Assembly (NCBI RefSeq): GCF_003350925.1
Contig: NZ_KZ857175.1
Location: forward strand, 248,001 to 312,000
Reading direction: 5' to 3'
DNA: 64,000 bases
DNA from: Dyella tabacisoli
GTDB taxonomy: Bacteria; Pseudomonadota; Gammaproteobacteria; Xanthomonadales; Rhodanobacteraceae
The notes beneath the pieces are model-generated. The model saw nothing but the letters and a program-made list of their open reading frames with translations. It ran no database searches and had not been told where the DNA came from. Numbering within the stretch: the stretch's first letter is position 1; each line of letters starts with the position of its first letter. Shown here in pieces: positions 26,093 through 35,509 of this stretch. A program made the translations under genes and the position numbers.

Positions 26093-27220
26093 ATGTCGTT
26101 TCGTCTGATTGATAGCCTGCCGCGTGTATCCCTCGCCGTGGCGCTTACCTTGCTTATGGCCGCCTGTACAAATACGCCGGGTGGCGCGGCGGATGCACCG
26201 GCGGTAGTCGCCGATCATGGTGTGCTGCGGATACCGGAGAAATCGCCGTTGCGTTCGCGCATCAAGGTGGCGCCGGTCGAATGGCGCGAGACACCGCATG
26301 TCCTGATAGCGCCGGCTGTCGTTGAAGCCGACCCGGCGCGCACGGTGAATATCCTGGCGCCGCTGACTGGGCGGGTCGTCGAACTGAAGGTGGGGTTGGG
26401 TGCGCAAGTTACGCGGGGACAATTGCTCGCGGTGATCGCCTCGGGCGACTTTGCCCAAGCCCAGTCCGATGCAACAAAAGCAGCCGACGTGCTCGGGCTG
26501 GCCAAGAAATCGCTGGAGCGGGCACAGGGCGTGAAAGACGCGGGTGGCTCGGCGCAGAAAGATCTGGAGGCCGCGCAAAGCGCCTATGTCCAGGCGCAGG
26601 CCGAAGCGACTCGCGCGCAGACTCGGCTTGCCGTGCTGGGGGCATCCACGCACGACAAAGGCGGTTCGCGGCGTATCGAGATCACCGCGCCGCAGTCCGG
26701 CACGGTGACCACGCTGGCGACGGCGGCGGGTGCCTACGCCAATGATCCCAATGCCGTGTTGATGACGGTAACCAACCTCGATCATGTGTGGATCACCGCC
26801 AATGTCGCCGAGAACGAGGCGGCGCAGATCGCCGCGGGACAGCCGGTCGATGTGACGCTGCCGGCGTGGCCGGAGCGCAGTTTTCACGGCACCGTGCAAT
26901 TTGTCAGTACCGTGCTCGATCCCGATTCGCGTCGCTTGAAGGCGCGTATTGCGTTGGCCAATGCCGACGGCGCGCTGAAGCCCAACATGTTCGCCACGGC
27001 GAATTTCCAGGTACCGCAGCCTAAAGCGGCCTTTGTGCCGCAATCGGCGCTGCTGATGAACAACGACAGCGTCACCGTGTTCGTCGAAGTATCGCCGTGG
27101 GCGTTTGCGCGCCGCACGGTCGTGCTCGGCAGCGACGAGGGCGCCAATGCGCGCATCGTCAAAGGCCTGATGGCAGGCGATCGCGTGGTCGTGGCAGGCG
27201 GAGTGCTTATCAATGATTAA
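26093..27220 (+). CDS. RND efflux periplasmic adaptor (CzcB-like membrane fusion protein)
   Basis: Links the inner-membrane pump to the outer-membrane channel. A 375-residue lipoprotein (signal ending LLMAAC). The lipoyl-like halves flank a helical hairpin: VNILAPLTGRVVELKVGLG before it and IEITAPQSGTVTTLATAAG after it, with the hairpin (about 120-185) between them. A beta-barrel follows (VDVTLPAWPERSFHGTVQFV). No His-rich metal-binding N-terminus of the kind seen in CzcB is present. The stop overlaps the start of the pump gene by 8 bases, so the two are coupled. The substrate metal is not shown by this gene. Confidence 0.9.
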   Translation: MSFRLIDSLPRVSLAVALTLLMAACTNTPGGAADAPAVVADHGVLRIPEKSPLRSRIKVAPVEWRETPHVLIAPAVVEADPARTVNILAPLTGRVVELKVGLGAQVTRGQLLAVIASGDFAQAQSDATKAADVLGLAKKSLERAQGVKDAGGSAQKDLEAAQSAYVQAQAEATRAQTRLAVLGASTHDKGGSRRIEITAPQSGTVTTLATAAGAYANDPNAVLMTVTNLDHVWITANVAENEAAQIAAGQPVDVTLPAWPERSFHGTVQFVSTVLDPDSRRLKARIALANADGALKPNMFATANFQVPQPKAAFVPQSALLMNNDSVTVFVEVSPWAFARRTVVLGSDEGANARIVKGLMAGDRVVVAGGVLIND

Positions 27221-30200
27221 CCGGATCATTGAGTGGTGCTTTCACAAGCGCATGCTGGTGATCGGGATTGCCGTGCTGGTGATGATTTTCGGTTACTACT
27301 CCTGGACTCAGTTGGCGATAGAGGCATATCCCGAACTGAGCGACGTCACCGCCCAGGTCACCACGCAGGTGCCGGGCCTGGCCGCGGAGGAGATCGAGCA
27401 GCAGATCACCACGCCACTAGAGCGCGGGCTGGCGGGTACGCCGGGGCTGGTATCGATGCGCTCCAGCAGCACCTTTGGACTATCGCTGATTACCCTGGTT
27501 TTTCGCGATGGCGCGGAGGACTACTGGTCGCGTCAGCGCGTGATGGAGCGCATCAGCCAGGTGACCTTGCCGCCCGGCATCACGCCGGGACTCGATCCGG
27601 TATCCAGTCCGGCGGGCGAGATTTATCGCTACACCCTTGAGTCCGATACCAAGAACTTGATGGAGCTGTCGGAGATTCAGCGCTGGATCGTCATACCGGG
27701 GCTGCAGCAGGTGCCGGGCGTGGCCAACGTGGACAACTTCGGTGGCTTCACCAAGCAATTCCAGTTGGAGGTCGACCCGCAACAATTGCTGCGCTACGGC
27801 TTGGGCATCAACGATGTGGTGAGCGCGATCAACGCCAACAATGCCAATGCCGGCGGCGGCCGCGTCTCGCGTGGCGATCAGTCGTATGTCATTCGTGGGG
27901 TCGGCCTGATCCGCACGCTCAAGGATATGGGCGACATCGTGGTGACCCAGCACGGCGGCAGTCCGGTGCGAGTCAGCGATCTGGGCAAGTTGCAGTATGG
28001 GCATCAGGTACGCGAAGGCATTCTCGGCAAGAACAACAACCCGGACACCATCGAAGGCATTGTCGATTTGTTGAAGTACGAGAATCCATCCAAGGTATTG
28101 GATGGCATTCACGCCAAGGTCGATGAACTGCACCAGCGGCTTGAGCCGATGGGTGTGCGCATCGTGCCGTATATCGATCGCGATGAACTGGTGCAGGCCA
28201 CCGTCGGCAAGGTTTCGCATACGGTGATGGAGGGTGTCGGCCTGGTCTGCATCGTGCTGATTCTGTTCTTGGGCAGCCCGCGCAGCGCGATGGTGGCGGC
28301 GGTGACGATTCCGTTTGCGCTGGTCGCGGTATTTATCGTCATGCATTTCACCAAGATGCCGGCGAACCTTTTCTCGCTGGGCGCGATCGACTTCGGTGTG
28401 ATCGTGGATGGTGCGATCGTGGTCACCGAGGCGATTCTGCGCAAGCGCGAGAGTCGTCCCAATGCATTACTGCAACCGGCCGATGTACTCAGCGCCACCG
28501 GCCAGGTGGCGCGGCCGATCTTCTTCGCCACGCTAATCATCATTACCGCTTATGCGCCGTTGTTGGCGTTCGAGCGCGCCGAGGGCCGCTTGTTTTCGCC
28601 GATGGCGCACACCGTCGGTTACGCCTTGCTGGGCGCGTTGTTGTGCACCATCGCCCTGGTGCCTGGCATGGCTTATATGGCTTTGCGTAAGCCGCGCAAG
28701 ATTTTCCACAACCGCCCGCTGGAGCGTTTGCAGGCCGGTTATCGCAACACGCTGGAGAAACTGCTGGGGCGTCCGCGCATCGCCTATGGCATTGCCGGTG
28801 CCGCCTTGGTTGCGGTACTGGTTTTGGGCATGAGTATCGGCCGTGAATTTCTGCCGGATCTGGACGAAGGTTCGCTGTGGGTGCAAGTGCAGTTGCCCAG
28901 TGGCCTGTCGTTGGAGAAAGCCAGCGAGATGGCCAGCGAATATCGCCATGTGGTCAGCGAGTTTCCCGAGGTGTCCTATGTGGTCACCCAGATGGGCCGT
29001 AACGACACCGGCAGCGATCCGTGGACGCCTTCGCATATTGAATCGGGCGTTGGCTTGAAGCCTTACGACAGTTGGCCGGCGGGCGAGGACAAGAAGAGTT
29101 TCGTGCGTCGCCTCAACGCCCGGCTGCAGCAGATTCCCGGCATCAGCGTCGGCATCAGTCAGCCGATCATCGATGGTGTGAACGATATGGTCGGCGGCGC
29201 GCATAGTCCGCTGGTATTGCGTATCTATGGCGATGATTTCGTGGAACTGCGACGCATCGGCGGCGAGATCGTCGATGTGCTGCATGGCATACGCGGTACC
29301 GCCGATGCCTCGGTGTTTCAGGAGCCGCCGGTACCGCAGTTGACCATCAAGGTGGATCGCGGTGCCGCCGCGCGCTATGGCATCAATATCGCCGATATCG
29401 ACAGTGTGATTCAGAACGGTGTGGGTGGCTCGCCGATCACCCAGGCCTATGTCGAAGATCGCGTGTATGGCGTTACCGCCAAGGTCTCGCCACAGGTGGC
29501 GGCCAGCCCGGAGGCACTCGGTAAGCTGACGCTCACCGCGCCCTCGGGTGCGAAAGTGCCGCTGGCGATGCTGACCAAGATCACTTTGCAGACCGGCGAA
29601 AGCACGATCGCCCATCAAGGCGGCCATCGCCAGTTGACCATCCGCATCGACAATGCCGATCGCGCGTTGTCTGATTATCTGGTCGAGGCGCAGCAAAAGA
29701 TCGGCTCCAACGTGCATTTCGACAGCAAGAAATACCGGCTGGAATGGGCGGGTCAGTTCGAGAATCAGCAGCGCGCGCAAGCACGGTTGATCTTGGTGAT
29801 GGGTTTGGTGCTGGCGGTGATGGCGGTGTTGCTGTTCGCCGAGTTCGGCAGTTTGCGGCAGGCGTTTTTGATTCTCGCCGTAGTGCCGCTGGCGACCCTG
29901 GGTGGATTGATTTCACTGCATGTGAAAGGCGAGACCTTGAACATCGCCACCGCGGTGGGCTTTATCGCGCTGTTCGGTGTCGCGGTGCAAAACGGCATCA
30001 TCATGGTCGCCAACTTCAATCGCGTGCGCAAAGACGGACATGACGTGCGCGACGCGGTGCTGTTGGGTGCGACAGAACGTTTTCGCCCGGTATTGATGAC
30101 CGCGACGGTGGCCAGTGTCGGCATGTTGCCGGCGGCGTTGGCGACCGGTATCGGCACCGATGTGCAGCGCGGCCTGGCTACGGTAGTGGTGGGCGGTCTG

Positions 30201-30308
30201 GTCATCGCGACCTTGCTCACGTTATTTATCCTGCCCACTTTCTATTACGTGCTCGAACGCTATGTCGAGCGCCGCCAGCGCCATCAGCGGCCGGCGAGGG
30301 AGCTTTGA
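27213..30308 (+). CDS. Heavy-metal efflux RND pump (CzcA/CusA-like)
   Basis: Proton-driven inner-membrane pump of the HME-RND family; 1031 residues with 12 membrane helices and two large periplasmic loops. The fourth helix has DFGVIVDGAIVVTEA, which carries the HME family pattern DFGxIVDG with the acidic residues used for proton coupling. Helix 1 starts at about residue 14, and the final helices include GVAVQNGIIMVANFNRVR. The motif favours a divalent-cation pump (Co/Zn/Cd/Ni type) over a drug pump. CusA-type methionine triplets were not evaluated in detail, so Cu/Ag specificity is not excluded. It is the middle gene of the three-gene operon. Confidence 0.92.
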   Translation: MINRIIEWCFHKRMLVIGIAVLVMIFGYYSWTQLAIEAYPELSDVTAQVTTQVPGLAAEEIEQQITTPLERGLAGTPGLVSMRSSSTFGLSLITLVFRDGAEDYWSRQRVMERISQVTLPPGITPGLDPVSSPAGEIYRYTLESDTKNLMELSEIQRWIVIPGLQQVPGVANVDNFGGFTKQFQLEVDPQQLLRYGLGINDVVSAINANNANAGGGRVSRGDQSYVIRGVGLIRTLKDMGDIVVTQHGGSPVRVSDLGKLQYGHQVREGILGKNNNPDTIEGIVDLLKYENPSKVLDGIHAKVDELHQRLEPMGVRIVPYIDRDELVQATVGKVSHTVMEGVGLVCIVLILFLGSPRSAMVAAVTIPFALVAVFIVMHFTKMPANLFSLGAIDFGVIVDGAIVVTEAILRKRESRPNALLQPADVLSATGQVARPIFFATLIIITAYAPLLAFERAEGRLFSPMAHTVGYALLGALLCTIALVPGMAYMALRKPRKIFHNRPLERLQAGYRNTLEKLLGRPRIAYGIAGAALVAVLVLGMSIGREFLPDLDEGSLWVQVQLPSGLSLEKASEMASEYRHVVSEFPEVSYVVTQMGRNDTGSDPWTPSHIESGVGLKPYDSWPAGEDKKSFVRRLNARLQQIPGISVGISQPIIDGVNDMVGGAHSPLVLRIYGDDFVELRRIGGEIVDVLHGIRGTADASVFQEPPVPQLTIKVDRGAAARYGINIADIDSVIQNGVGGSPITQAYVEDRVYGVTAKVSPQVAASPEALGKLTLTAPSGAKVPLAMLTKITLQTGESTIAHQGGHRQLTIRIDNADRALSDYLVEAQQKIGSNVHFDSKKYRLEWAGQFENQQRAQARLILVMGLVLAVMAVLLFAEFGSLRQAFLILAVVPLATLGGLISLHVKGETLNIATAVGFIALFGVAVQNGIIMVANFNRVRKDGHDVRDAVLLGATERFRPVLMTATVASVGMLPAALATGIGTDVQRGLATVVVGGLVIATLLTLFILPTFYYVLERYVERRQRHQRPAREL

Positions 30309-30310
30309 GT

Positions 30311-31792
30311 ATGCGCACTTTCCCCGTGATGACACTGCTGGCTGCAAGTATCGGCCTGCTGATTGCCGGCTGTGCGGTCGGGCCGGACTACCATCGTCCA
30401 GCCGCACCGCAGGCCCGCGACTACGAGTCGACCCCAGCACCGGAAGTTACCGCCGCTGCCCATGGGCCTGGCGGTGATGCGCAGCATCTGGTGCGCGATA
30501 TGGATATTCCCGGCCAGTGGTGGACGCTGTTCCATTCGGAGCCGTTGAATGCGCTGATCGACGACGCGCTCAAACACAACGCCGACGCCGAAGCGGCGCA
30601 AGCCGCGCTGCAAGTGGCGTGGGAAAACGCCTACGCCCAACGCGGCGCGTATTTTCCAAGCGTCAATCTCGGCCTCAATCCGACCCGGCAAAAAATTGCC
30701 CCCGATCTCGCCAGCCCGGCATCGTCCGGTGCAACGTTCTACAACCTCACCACGGCGCAAGTCAGTGTGAGTTACACGCTCGATCTGTGGGGCGCCAATC
30801 GTCGGCAAGTCGAGTCGCTGATTGCACAGGCCGATGCGCAGCGCTTCGAGCTGGAGGCGACTTATCTCACCCTGACGACCAACCTGGTCAATGCGGCCAT
30901 CACGGAAGCTTCGCTGCGCGCGCAGATCGATGCGACGACACGCATTGTCGAGGCACAAAGCAACATTCTTACCGCGCTACGCCGGCAACAAGCATTGGGC
31001 GATGTGTCCGAAGCCGCCGTTGCCGCCCAGGTTGCCGCGCTCGAACAAAGTCGCGCTACTTTGCCGCCGTTGCAGAAGCAACTCTCGCAACAGCGCCACC
31101 TGCTCGCCGCGCTCAGTGGGCGCATGCCCAGCGATAAGCTCGATGCTGAGTTTCAACTGGACGCCCTCAAGCTGCCTACGGAGTTGCCGCTCAGCGTGCC
31201 CGCACGGCTGATCGAGCAACGCCCGGACGTGCGTGCTGCCGCCGAACAACTGCACGCCGCCAGCGCAGGTATCGGCGTGGCTATCGCGGCCCGCCTGCCC
31301 AACCTGCAAATCGCCGCCAGCGGGGGCAGTACCTCCACCAAAGCGAGCAACTTGTTCAGAGACGGCACCAGCTTCTGGAATCTCGGCGCCAGCATCACCG
31401 CGCCGCTGTTCGATGGCGGCACGCTGAAACACAAACAACGCGCCGCCGAAGCCAGCTATCGACAAAGCGCCGCGCAGTATCGGGGTACGGTCATCACCGC
31501 AGTGCAAAACGTCGCTGACGTATTGCAAGCGGTGCAAGCGGATGCCAACGCGTTGGTTTCCGCTGAAGCTGCCGAGCGTGCCGCCGCCCGCAGTTTCGCT
31601 ATCGCGCAACGTCAGCAAGCCCTCGGCGATATCAGCACTACGGCGTTGCTCAATGCCGAAGTGACTTGGCGGCAGGCCAGCATCGCCTTGGTGCAGGCAC
31701 GGGCCAGTCGCTATGCCGACACGGTGGCGTTGTTCCAGGCACTCGGCGGTGGTTGGTGGAATCGGCAGGATGCGGCGACGGTAAAGAAATAG
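30311..31792 (+). CDS. TolC-like outer-membrane efflux lipoprotein (NodT family)
   Basis: Outer-membrane channel that completes the efflux complex. A 493-residue lipoprotein: the signal ends LIAGC and is followed by AVGPDYHRP, the standard NodT N-terminus. It has the two OEP repeats of long helices (LYDRG-like patterns such as SYTLDLWGANRRQVES and ITAPLFDGGTLKHKQ). GAGGGAGC lies before the ATG at 30311; the TTG at 30305 overlaps the pump stop and is less likely. A very strong hairpin follows at 31809, which should mark the operon end. Confidence 0.93.
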   Translation: MRTFPVMTLLAASIGLLIAGCAVGPDYHRPAAPQARDYESTPAPEVTAAAHGPGGDAQHLVRDMDIPGQWWTLFHSEPLNALIDDALKHNADAEAAQAALQVAWENAYAQRGAYFPSVNLGLNPTRQKIAPDLASPASSGATFYNLTTAQVSVSYTLDLWGANRRQVESLIAQADAQRFELEATYLTLTTNLVNAAITEASLRAQIDATTRIVEAQSNILTALRRQQALGDVSEAAVAAQVAALEQSRATLPPLQKQLSQQRHLLAALSGRMPSDKLDAEFQLDALKLPTELPLSVPARLIEQRPDVRAAAEQLHAASAGIGVAIAARLPNLQIAASGGSTSTKASNLFRDGTSFWNLGASITAPLFDGGTLKHKQRAAEASYRQSAAQYRGTVITAVQNVADVLQAVQADANALVSAEAAERAAARSFAIAQRQQALGDISTTALLNAEVTWRQASIALVQARASRYADTVALFQALGGGWWNRQDAATVKK

Positions 31793-31808
31793 TCATCGTT
31801 GAAGGCTT

Positions 31809-31847
31809 GCCGGCCAACCCTCTCTTCATTGGAGAGGGTTGGCCGGC
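31809..31847. terminator. 16-bp perfect hairpin at the end of the efflux operon
   Basis: GCCGGCCAACCCTCTC (31809-31824) pairs perfectly with 31832-31847 around a 7-base loop. It is 16 bases after the stop codon of the outer-membrane gene. There is no T-run, so it may act by RNA stability or with Rho. Confidence 0.6.
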
Positions 31848-31994
31848 TGCGTTGGCCGCACAAACTTTCGACTGCGCATGAAACATTTTGTGCGTTCGGT
31901 CACCCGCAAGAAGTCGCGCGGTCATGATCCTGTCAGCTGGCACGGCGATGGTGTGCCAGGGGGAATCCTTCGCATTAACTATGGAGGGGTATTC

Positions 31995-34730
31995 ATGTTG
32001 CGGAAGACGATACGCGCAAGCCTGGTGCTTGCCAGTATGTTCACTGCGGGAGCAGTGTTTGCCGGCGCGCTGCCGGATCACGAAGAGTTCGAGGCAGCGT
32101 TGCATGTGCCGTTTCGGAGCGCGGGGGCGCGTCCGATTACTTTGAATTTCGCCTATCCCGGTGCAACGGTGGGCACGCCGATAGCGTGGGAAGTTGCCTT
32201 GTTGCGTCGTGACGGCAGTGTGCTGCGCCAGTGGCAAGGGCATAGCGCGATCAGCAGCGGCAATTCGCAAGCGCAAGTGCTTTGGGATGGCCGCGATGGC
32301 AATGGGCAGGCATTGGCGAGCGGCTACTACACCGTGCGCATGCGGGCCATTGCGCTCGATAACGCCACGACGGCGCGCATCGGTACCGGCCTCACGGCGA
32401 ATGCGTTGCAGCAAGCTAAAACGCATGCGCCTGAGCTGATCGAAGAGCAAAGCTACGATGTGCTGGCCGGTGTGGTCGCCGCGCCGAAGATGCCCGCCTT
32501 TGTGGGTTTGCGTCATCACGGTGACGCTGTCTCCACACGGGCCGTGCAGGCGCAGTCGGTCGGTGCCGGTGGTCTGCCGTACACGATTTATTTCGGCAAC
32601 CTGCATAGCCAGACCAATCACAGCGACGGTGGCGGCAACCTATCCACCTGCGTTGGCGCGCAGTCGCCGCAAAGCGGTGCGTTTGGCCCGGCCGATGCTT
32701 ATCAGTATGCGGCCAACCAAGGCTTGGATATGTTGATGACATCCGAGCACAACCATATGTACGACGGCTCGACCGGCACCAATACCTCGGCCAATCCGAC
32801 CACGGCGCACAATCTTTATCAGTCGGGTTTGCAGGCGGCGAGCACGTTCAATGCAGCGCATTCCAACTTCCTGGCTATTTATGGCTTGGAGTGGGGTGTT
32901 ATCAGCAATGGCGGGCATCTGAATATCTTCAACACGCCAAGCTTGCTTGAGTGGGAATACAACAGCTCCGGTCAATTGATCGGTGACATTTTCACCGCGA
33001 AGAGCGACTACGGTTCGCTGTATACGCTGATGAATACGAACGGCTGGATCGGCCAGTTCAATCATCCGTCCAGCAGCGGCCAGTTCAACGTCAACTCCAC
33101 CGATCTGGGTTACAGCGCCGATGGCGACCAGGTAATGGTGCTGGCCGAAGTGTTGAACAGCTCCGCGTTTTCCAGCAATACCACCCAGACCGAGACCAGC
33201 CGCACCAGCTACGAGCCGGCATTCAATATTCTGCTGGCGCGCGGTTATCACGTGGCGCCGAGTTCCGATCAGGACAATCACTGCGCCAACTGGGGTGCCA
33301 GTTATACCAACCGCACCGGCGTGCTGATTCCCAATGGCACGGCGCTCAGCATGAGCAGCTTCCTCGATGCATTGCGCGCCCGCCGCGTGTTCGCGACCGA
33401 GGATAAAACCGGGCAAGTGGTGTTGACGGCCAATGGCAATCTGATGGGCCAGCGTTTCAATAATTCCGGTGCGCTGACCTTGACCGTCAACTACGCCAGC
33501 AGCTCGGGCCGTACCGCACAGCGCGTGCAAGTGTTCGAAGGCGTGCCGGGCAGCAACGGCGCGGTTACCGAAATGTCGAGCACGGCAACCACCACCATCA
33601 CGCCGGCAATTGGCGATCACTTCTACTACGCCAAGATCACCCAGGATGACGGCAACCTCTTATGGTCCGCACCGGTATGGGTCACCGAGGGTGCGGGCGG
33701 TGGCGATACCACGCCGCCGACGGTGAGCGCCGCGGAGAGCGGTAGTGCGGGCACGATTACGCTGTCGGCGAATGCTACTGACAACGTCGGCGTGACCAAG
33801 GTCGAGTTCTATGTCGACAACGGTCTCAATGCGACCCTGACGGCATCGCCTTACCAGACGACGCTGGACTCCACCACGCTGAGCAACGGTACCCACACCC
33901 TCGTCGCCAAGGCTTATGACGCCGCCGGTAACGTCGGCACCAGTACTACGGTGAACTTCAGCATTGCCAACAGCACGGGTGGCGATACCACTCCGCCGAC
34001 GGTAAGTGCAGCGGAGAGCGGTAGCAGCGGCACGATTACGCTGTCGGCCAACGCCACCGATAATGTTGGCGTGACCAAGGTCGAGTTTTACGTCGACAAC
34101 GGCTTGACCGGTACGCTGACCGCAACGCCGTACCAGATGGCCCTGGACTCCACGACCTTGGCCAACGGCACGCACAACCTGATCGCCAAGGCCTACGACG
34201 CGGCTGGCAACGTCGGCACCAGCAGCACGGTGAACTTCAGCGTTTCCAATAGCACGAGTGGCGGTGGCACTGAGCTGGTGCAGAACAACAGCTTCGAGAG
34301 AGGCACCACGCCCTGGACACAGACCAGCGGCGTGATTACCAACAACAGCAGCGAGGCGGCCCACACCGGCAGTTGGAAGGCATGGTTGAACGGCTACGGC
34401 ACCACGCATACGGACTACGTGCGCCAGCAGATCACCATTCCCGCCACGGCGACCAAGGCCACGCTGGATTTCTTCTTGCATATCGACACGGCCGAGACCA
34501 CGACCACCACCGCAAACGACACGCTTAGCGCGCAGGTGCTCGATGCCAGCGGCAAGTACACGACGTTGGCAACCTGGTCGAACCTCAACGCGGCCGCCGG
34601 CTACGTCGAGCACACGGTGGACCTGTCCGCGTTCATCGGCCAGACCATTCAGATCAATTTCTACGGCAAGGAAAACTCCACCAAGCAGACCTCGTTCGTG
34701 ATCGACGATGTCAGCGTAAAGGCTCAGTAA
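31995..34730 (+). CDS. Secreted PHP-domain phosphoesterase (CehA/McbA family) with two Ig-like domains and a C-terminal binding module
   Basis: A 911-residue secreted protein: signal peptide (about 1-24, cleavage near VFAGA), then an N-terminal FlgD-like fold (WDGRDGNGQALASGYYTVRM), a PHP metallohydrolase domain, two Ig-like repeats and a C-terminal beta-sandwich. PHP metal ligands are visible: His204, His209 and Asp211 (HSQTNHSDG), EHNH at 251-254, His357 (FNHP), and Asp425/Asp427/His429 (DQDNH). The Ig-like repeats (from residues 571 and 664) are near-copies of 93 residues. The last module (ELVQNNSFERG onward) looks like a carbohydrate-binding fold. It may release phosphate or hydrolyse a carbamate-like substrate outside the cell. 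GGAGGGG precedes ATG 31995; longer starts to 31839 are unlikely. Confidence 0.85.
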   Translation: MLRKTIRASLVLASMFTAGAVFAGALPDHEEFEAALHVPFRSAGARPITLNFAYPGATVGTPIAWEVALLRRDGSVLRQWQGHSAISSGNSQAQVLWDGRDGNGQALASGYYTVRMRAIALDNATTARIGTGLTANALQQAKTHAPELIEEQSYDVLAGVVAAPKMPAFVGLRHHGDAVSTRAVQAQSVGAGGLPYTIYFGNLHSQTNHSDGGGNLSTCVGAQSPQSGAFGPADAYQYAANQGLDMLMTSEHNHMYDGSTGTNTSANPTTAHNLYQSGLQAASTFNAAHSNFLAIYGLEWGVISNGGHLNIFNTPSLLEWEYNSSGQLIGDIFTAKSDYGSLYTLMNTNGWIGQFNHPSSSGQFNVNSTDLGYSADGDQVMVLAEVLNSSAFSSNTTQTETSRTSYEPAFNILLARGYHVAPSSDQDNHCANWGASYTNRTGVLIPNGTALSMSSFLDALRARRVFATEDKTGQVVLTANGNLMGQRFNNSGALTLTVNYASSSGRTAQRVQVFEGVPGSNGAVTEMSSTATTTITPAIGDHFYYAKITQDDGNLLWSAPVWVTEGAGGGDTTPPTVSAAESGSAGTITLSANATDNVGVTKVEFYVDNGLNATLTASPYQTTLDSTTLSNGTHTLVAKAYDAAGNVGTSTTVNFSIANSTGGDTTPPTVSAAESGSSGTITLSANATDNVGVTKVEFYVDNGLTGTLTATPYQMALDSTTLANGTHNLIAKAYDAAGNVGTSSTVNFSVSNSTSGGGTELVQNNSFERGTTPWTQTSGVITNNSSEAAHTGSWKAWLNGYGTTHTDYVRQQITIPATATKATLDFFLHIDTAETTTTTANDTLSAQVLDASGKYTTLATWSNLNAAAGYVEHTVDLSAFIGQTIQINFYGKENSTKQTSFVIDDVSVKAQ
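33705..34262 (+). repeat. Tandem duplication of a 279-bp Ig-like domain
   Basis: Units 33705-33983 and 33984-34262 encode DTTPPTVSAAESGS-type repeats that are nearly identical in protein and highly similar in DNA. This points to a recent internal duplication or to gene conversion between the two copies. Confidence 0.85.
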
Positions 34731-34739
34731 GCGTCACGG

Positions 34740-34763
34740 CAGGAGGCCGCTTGCGGCCTCCTG
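34740..34763. terminator. Hairpin between the PHP protein gene and the convergent dedA
   Basis: CAGGAGGCCG (34740-34749), a 4-base loop, CGGCCTCCTG (34754-34763): a perfect 10-bp stem between two convergent genes. No clear T-run, so its strength as a terminator is uncertain. Confidence 0.6.
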
Positions 34764-34777
34764 TCTATGCCTCAGTG

Positions 34778-35413
34778 CTATGCCTCAGTACTCGGTGCGT
34801 GCCCGGCGGCGACGCGGCGGCGATGCCGCCACCACAGCACCAGCACGGTCAACAGCAAGATGCCGCCGAGTACCCACAAGCTGCTCTGGCCACGGCGTAT
34901 CCACATCACCAGCCATTCGTGGTTATCGGCGCCGAAGTAGCCGAGATAAACCCAGAACGGCACGCTGATGAGTGCGGCGAAACCGTCGAGCAGAAAAAAG
35001 CGCATAAACGTCACGCGATGCGTGGTGCCGGCGGTGATATACACGGCGGTGCGCATGCCGGGCAGGAAGCGGGCGAAAAACATCAGCCGATTGCCGTAGC
35101 GCTCGAATTTTTCTTGCACCTTGGCGTAGCGCGCCGGAGTAAGCAGCCGTGCGACCAGCCGCCACTGCAAGATTCGCGCGCCGTAGTGATGGCCGAGCAG
35201 AAACATGCCGGCATCGCCGAGCAGCACGCCGACCATGGACACGGCAAACATCACGTGCACATTGGCGTAGCCGAGACCGGCGATGACACCGCCGGCGACC
35301 AGGGTGACATCCTCGGGTAACGGTATGCCGGCGCCGCATAGAATCAATGCGATAAAAACCGAGGCGTAGCCGTTCTCGGCGAACAGGGTCACGAGTCGTT
35401 CAAGCAGATCCAT
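34778..35413 (-). CDS. DedA-family membrane protein
   Basis: Inner-membrane protein of the DedA/SNARE-associated family, 211 residues. Members help recycle undecaprenyl phosphate or keep membrane charge; which applies here is unknown. The family acidic motif is CGAGIPLPEDVTLVAGG (about residues 26-42), and the basic motif is FFARFLPGMRTAVYITAG (about 114-131). Four to five membrane helices are visible, ending in an Arg-rich tail. It lies downstream of dnaG on the same strand, in the place where rpoD stands in many relatives. Confidence 0.92.
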   Translation of the reverse strand: MDLLERLVTLFAENGYASVFIALILCGAGIPLPEDVTLVAGGVIAGLGYANVHVMFAVSMVGVLLGDAGMFLLGHHYGARILQWRLVARLLTPARYAKVQEKFERYGNRLMFFARFLPGMRTAVYITAGTTHRVTFMRFFLLDGFAALISVPFWVYLGYFGADNHEWLVMWIRRGQSSLWVLGGILLLTVLVLWWRHRRRVAAGHAPSTEA

Positions 35414-35509
35414 CTACGTCCATACCTGTCATGCCTATGCCTGGCCGTGGAAATCGTGGGGCATCATCCCACAGACCTGTCTTGTTCTGCTTGCCGCGCC
35501 GCAGGAGCA

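Noticed and set aside
25826-27229. 467-codon open frame on the minus strand across the efflux adaptor gene
   Set aside because: Shadow of the adaptor gene; the part beyond it (25826-26092) has no start, ribosome site or known motif.
28533-29780. 415-codon minus-strand frame inside the RND pump gene
   Set aside because: Low-complexity shadow of a well-supported pump.
33705-34262. Ig repeats as a separate repeat element or insertion
   Set aside because: They are in frame and form a coherent two-domain protein region, so they are an internal domain duplication and not mobile DNA.
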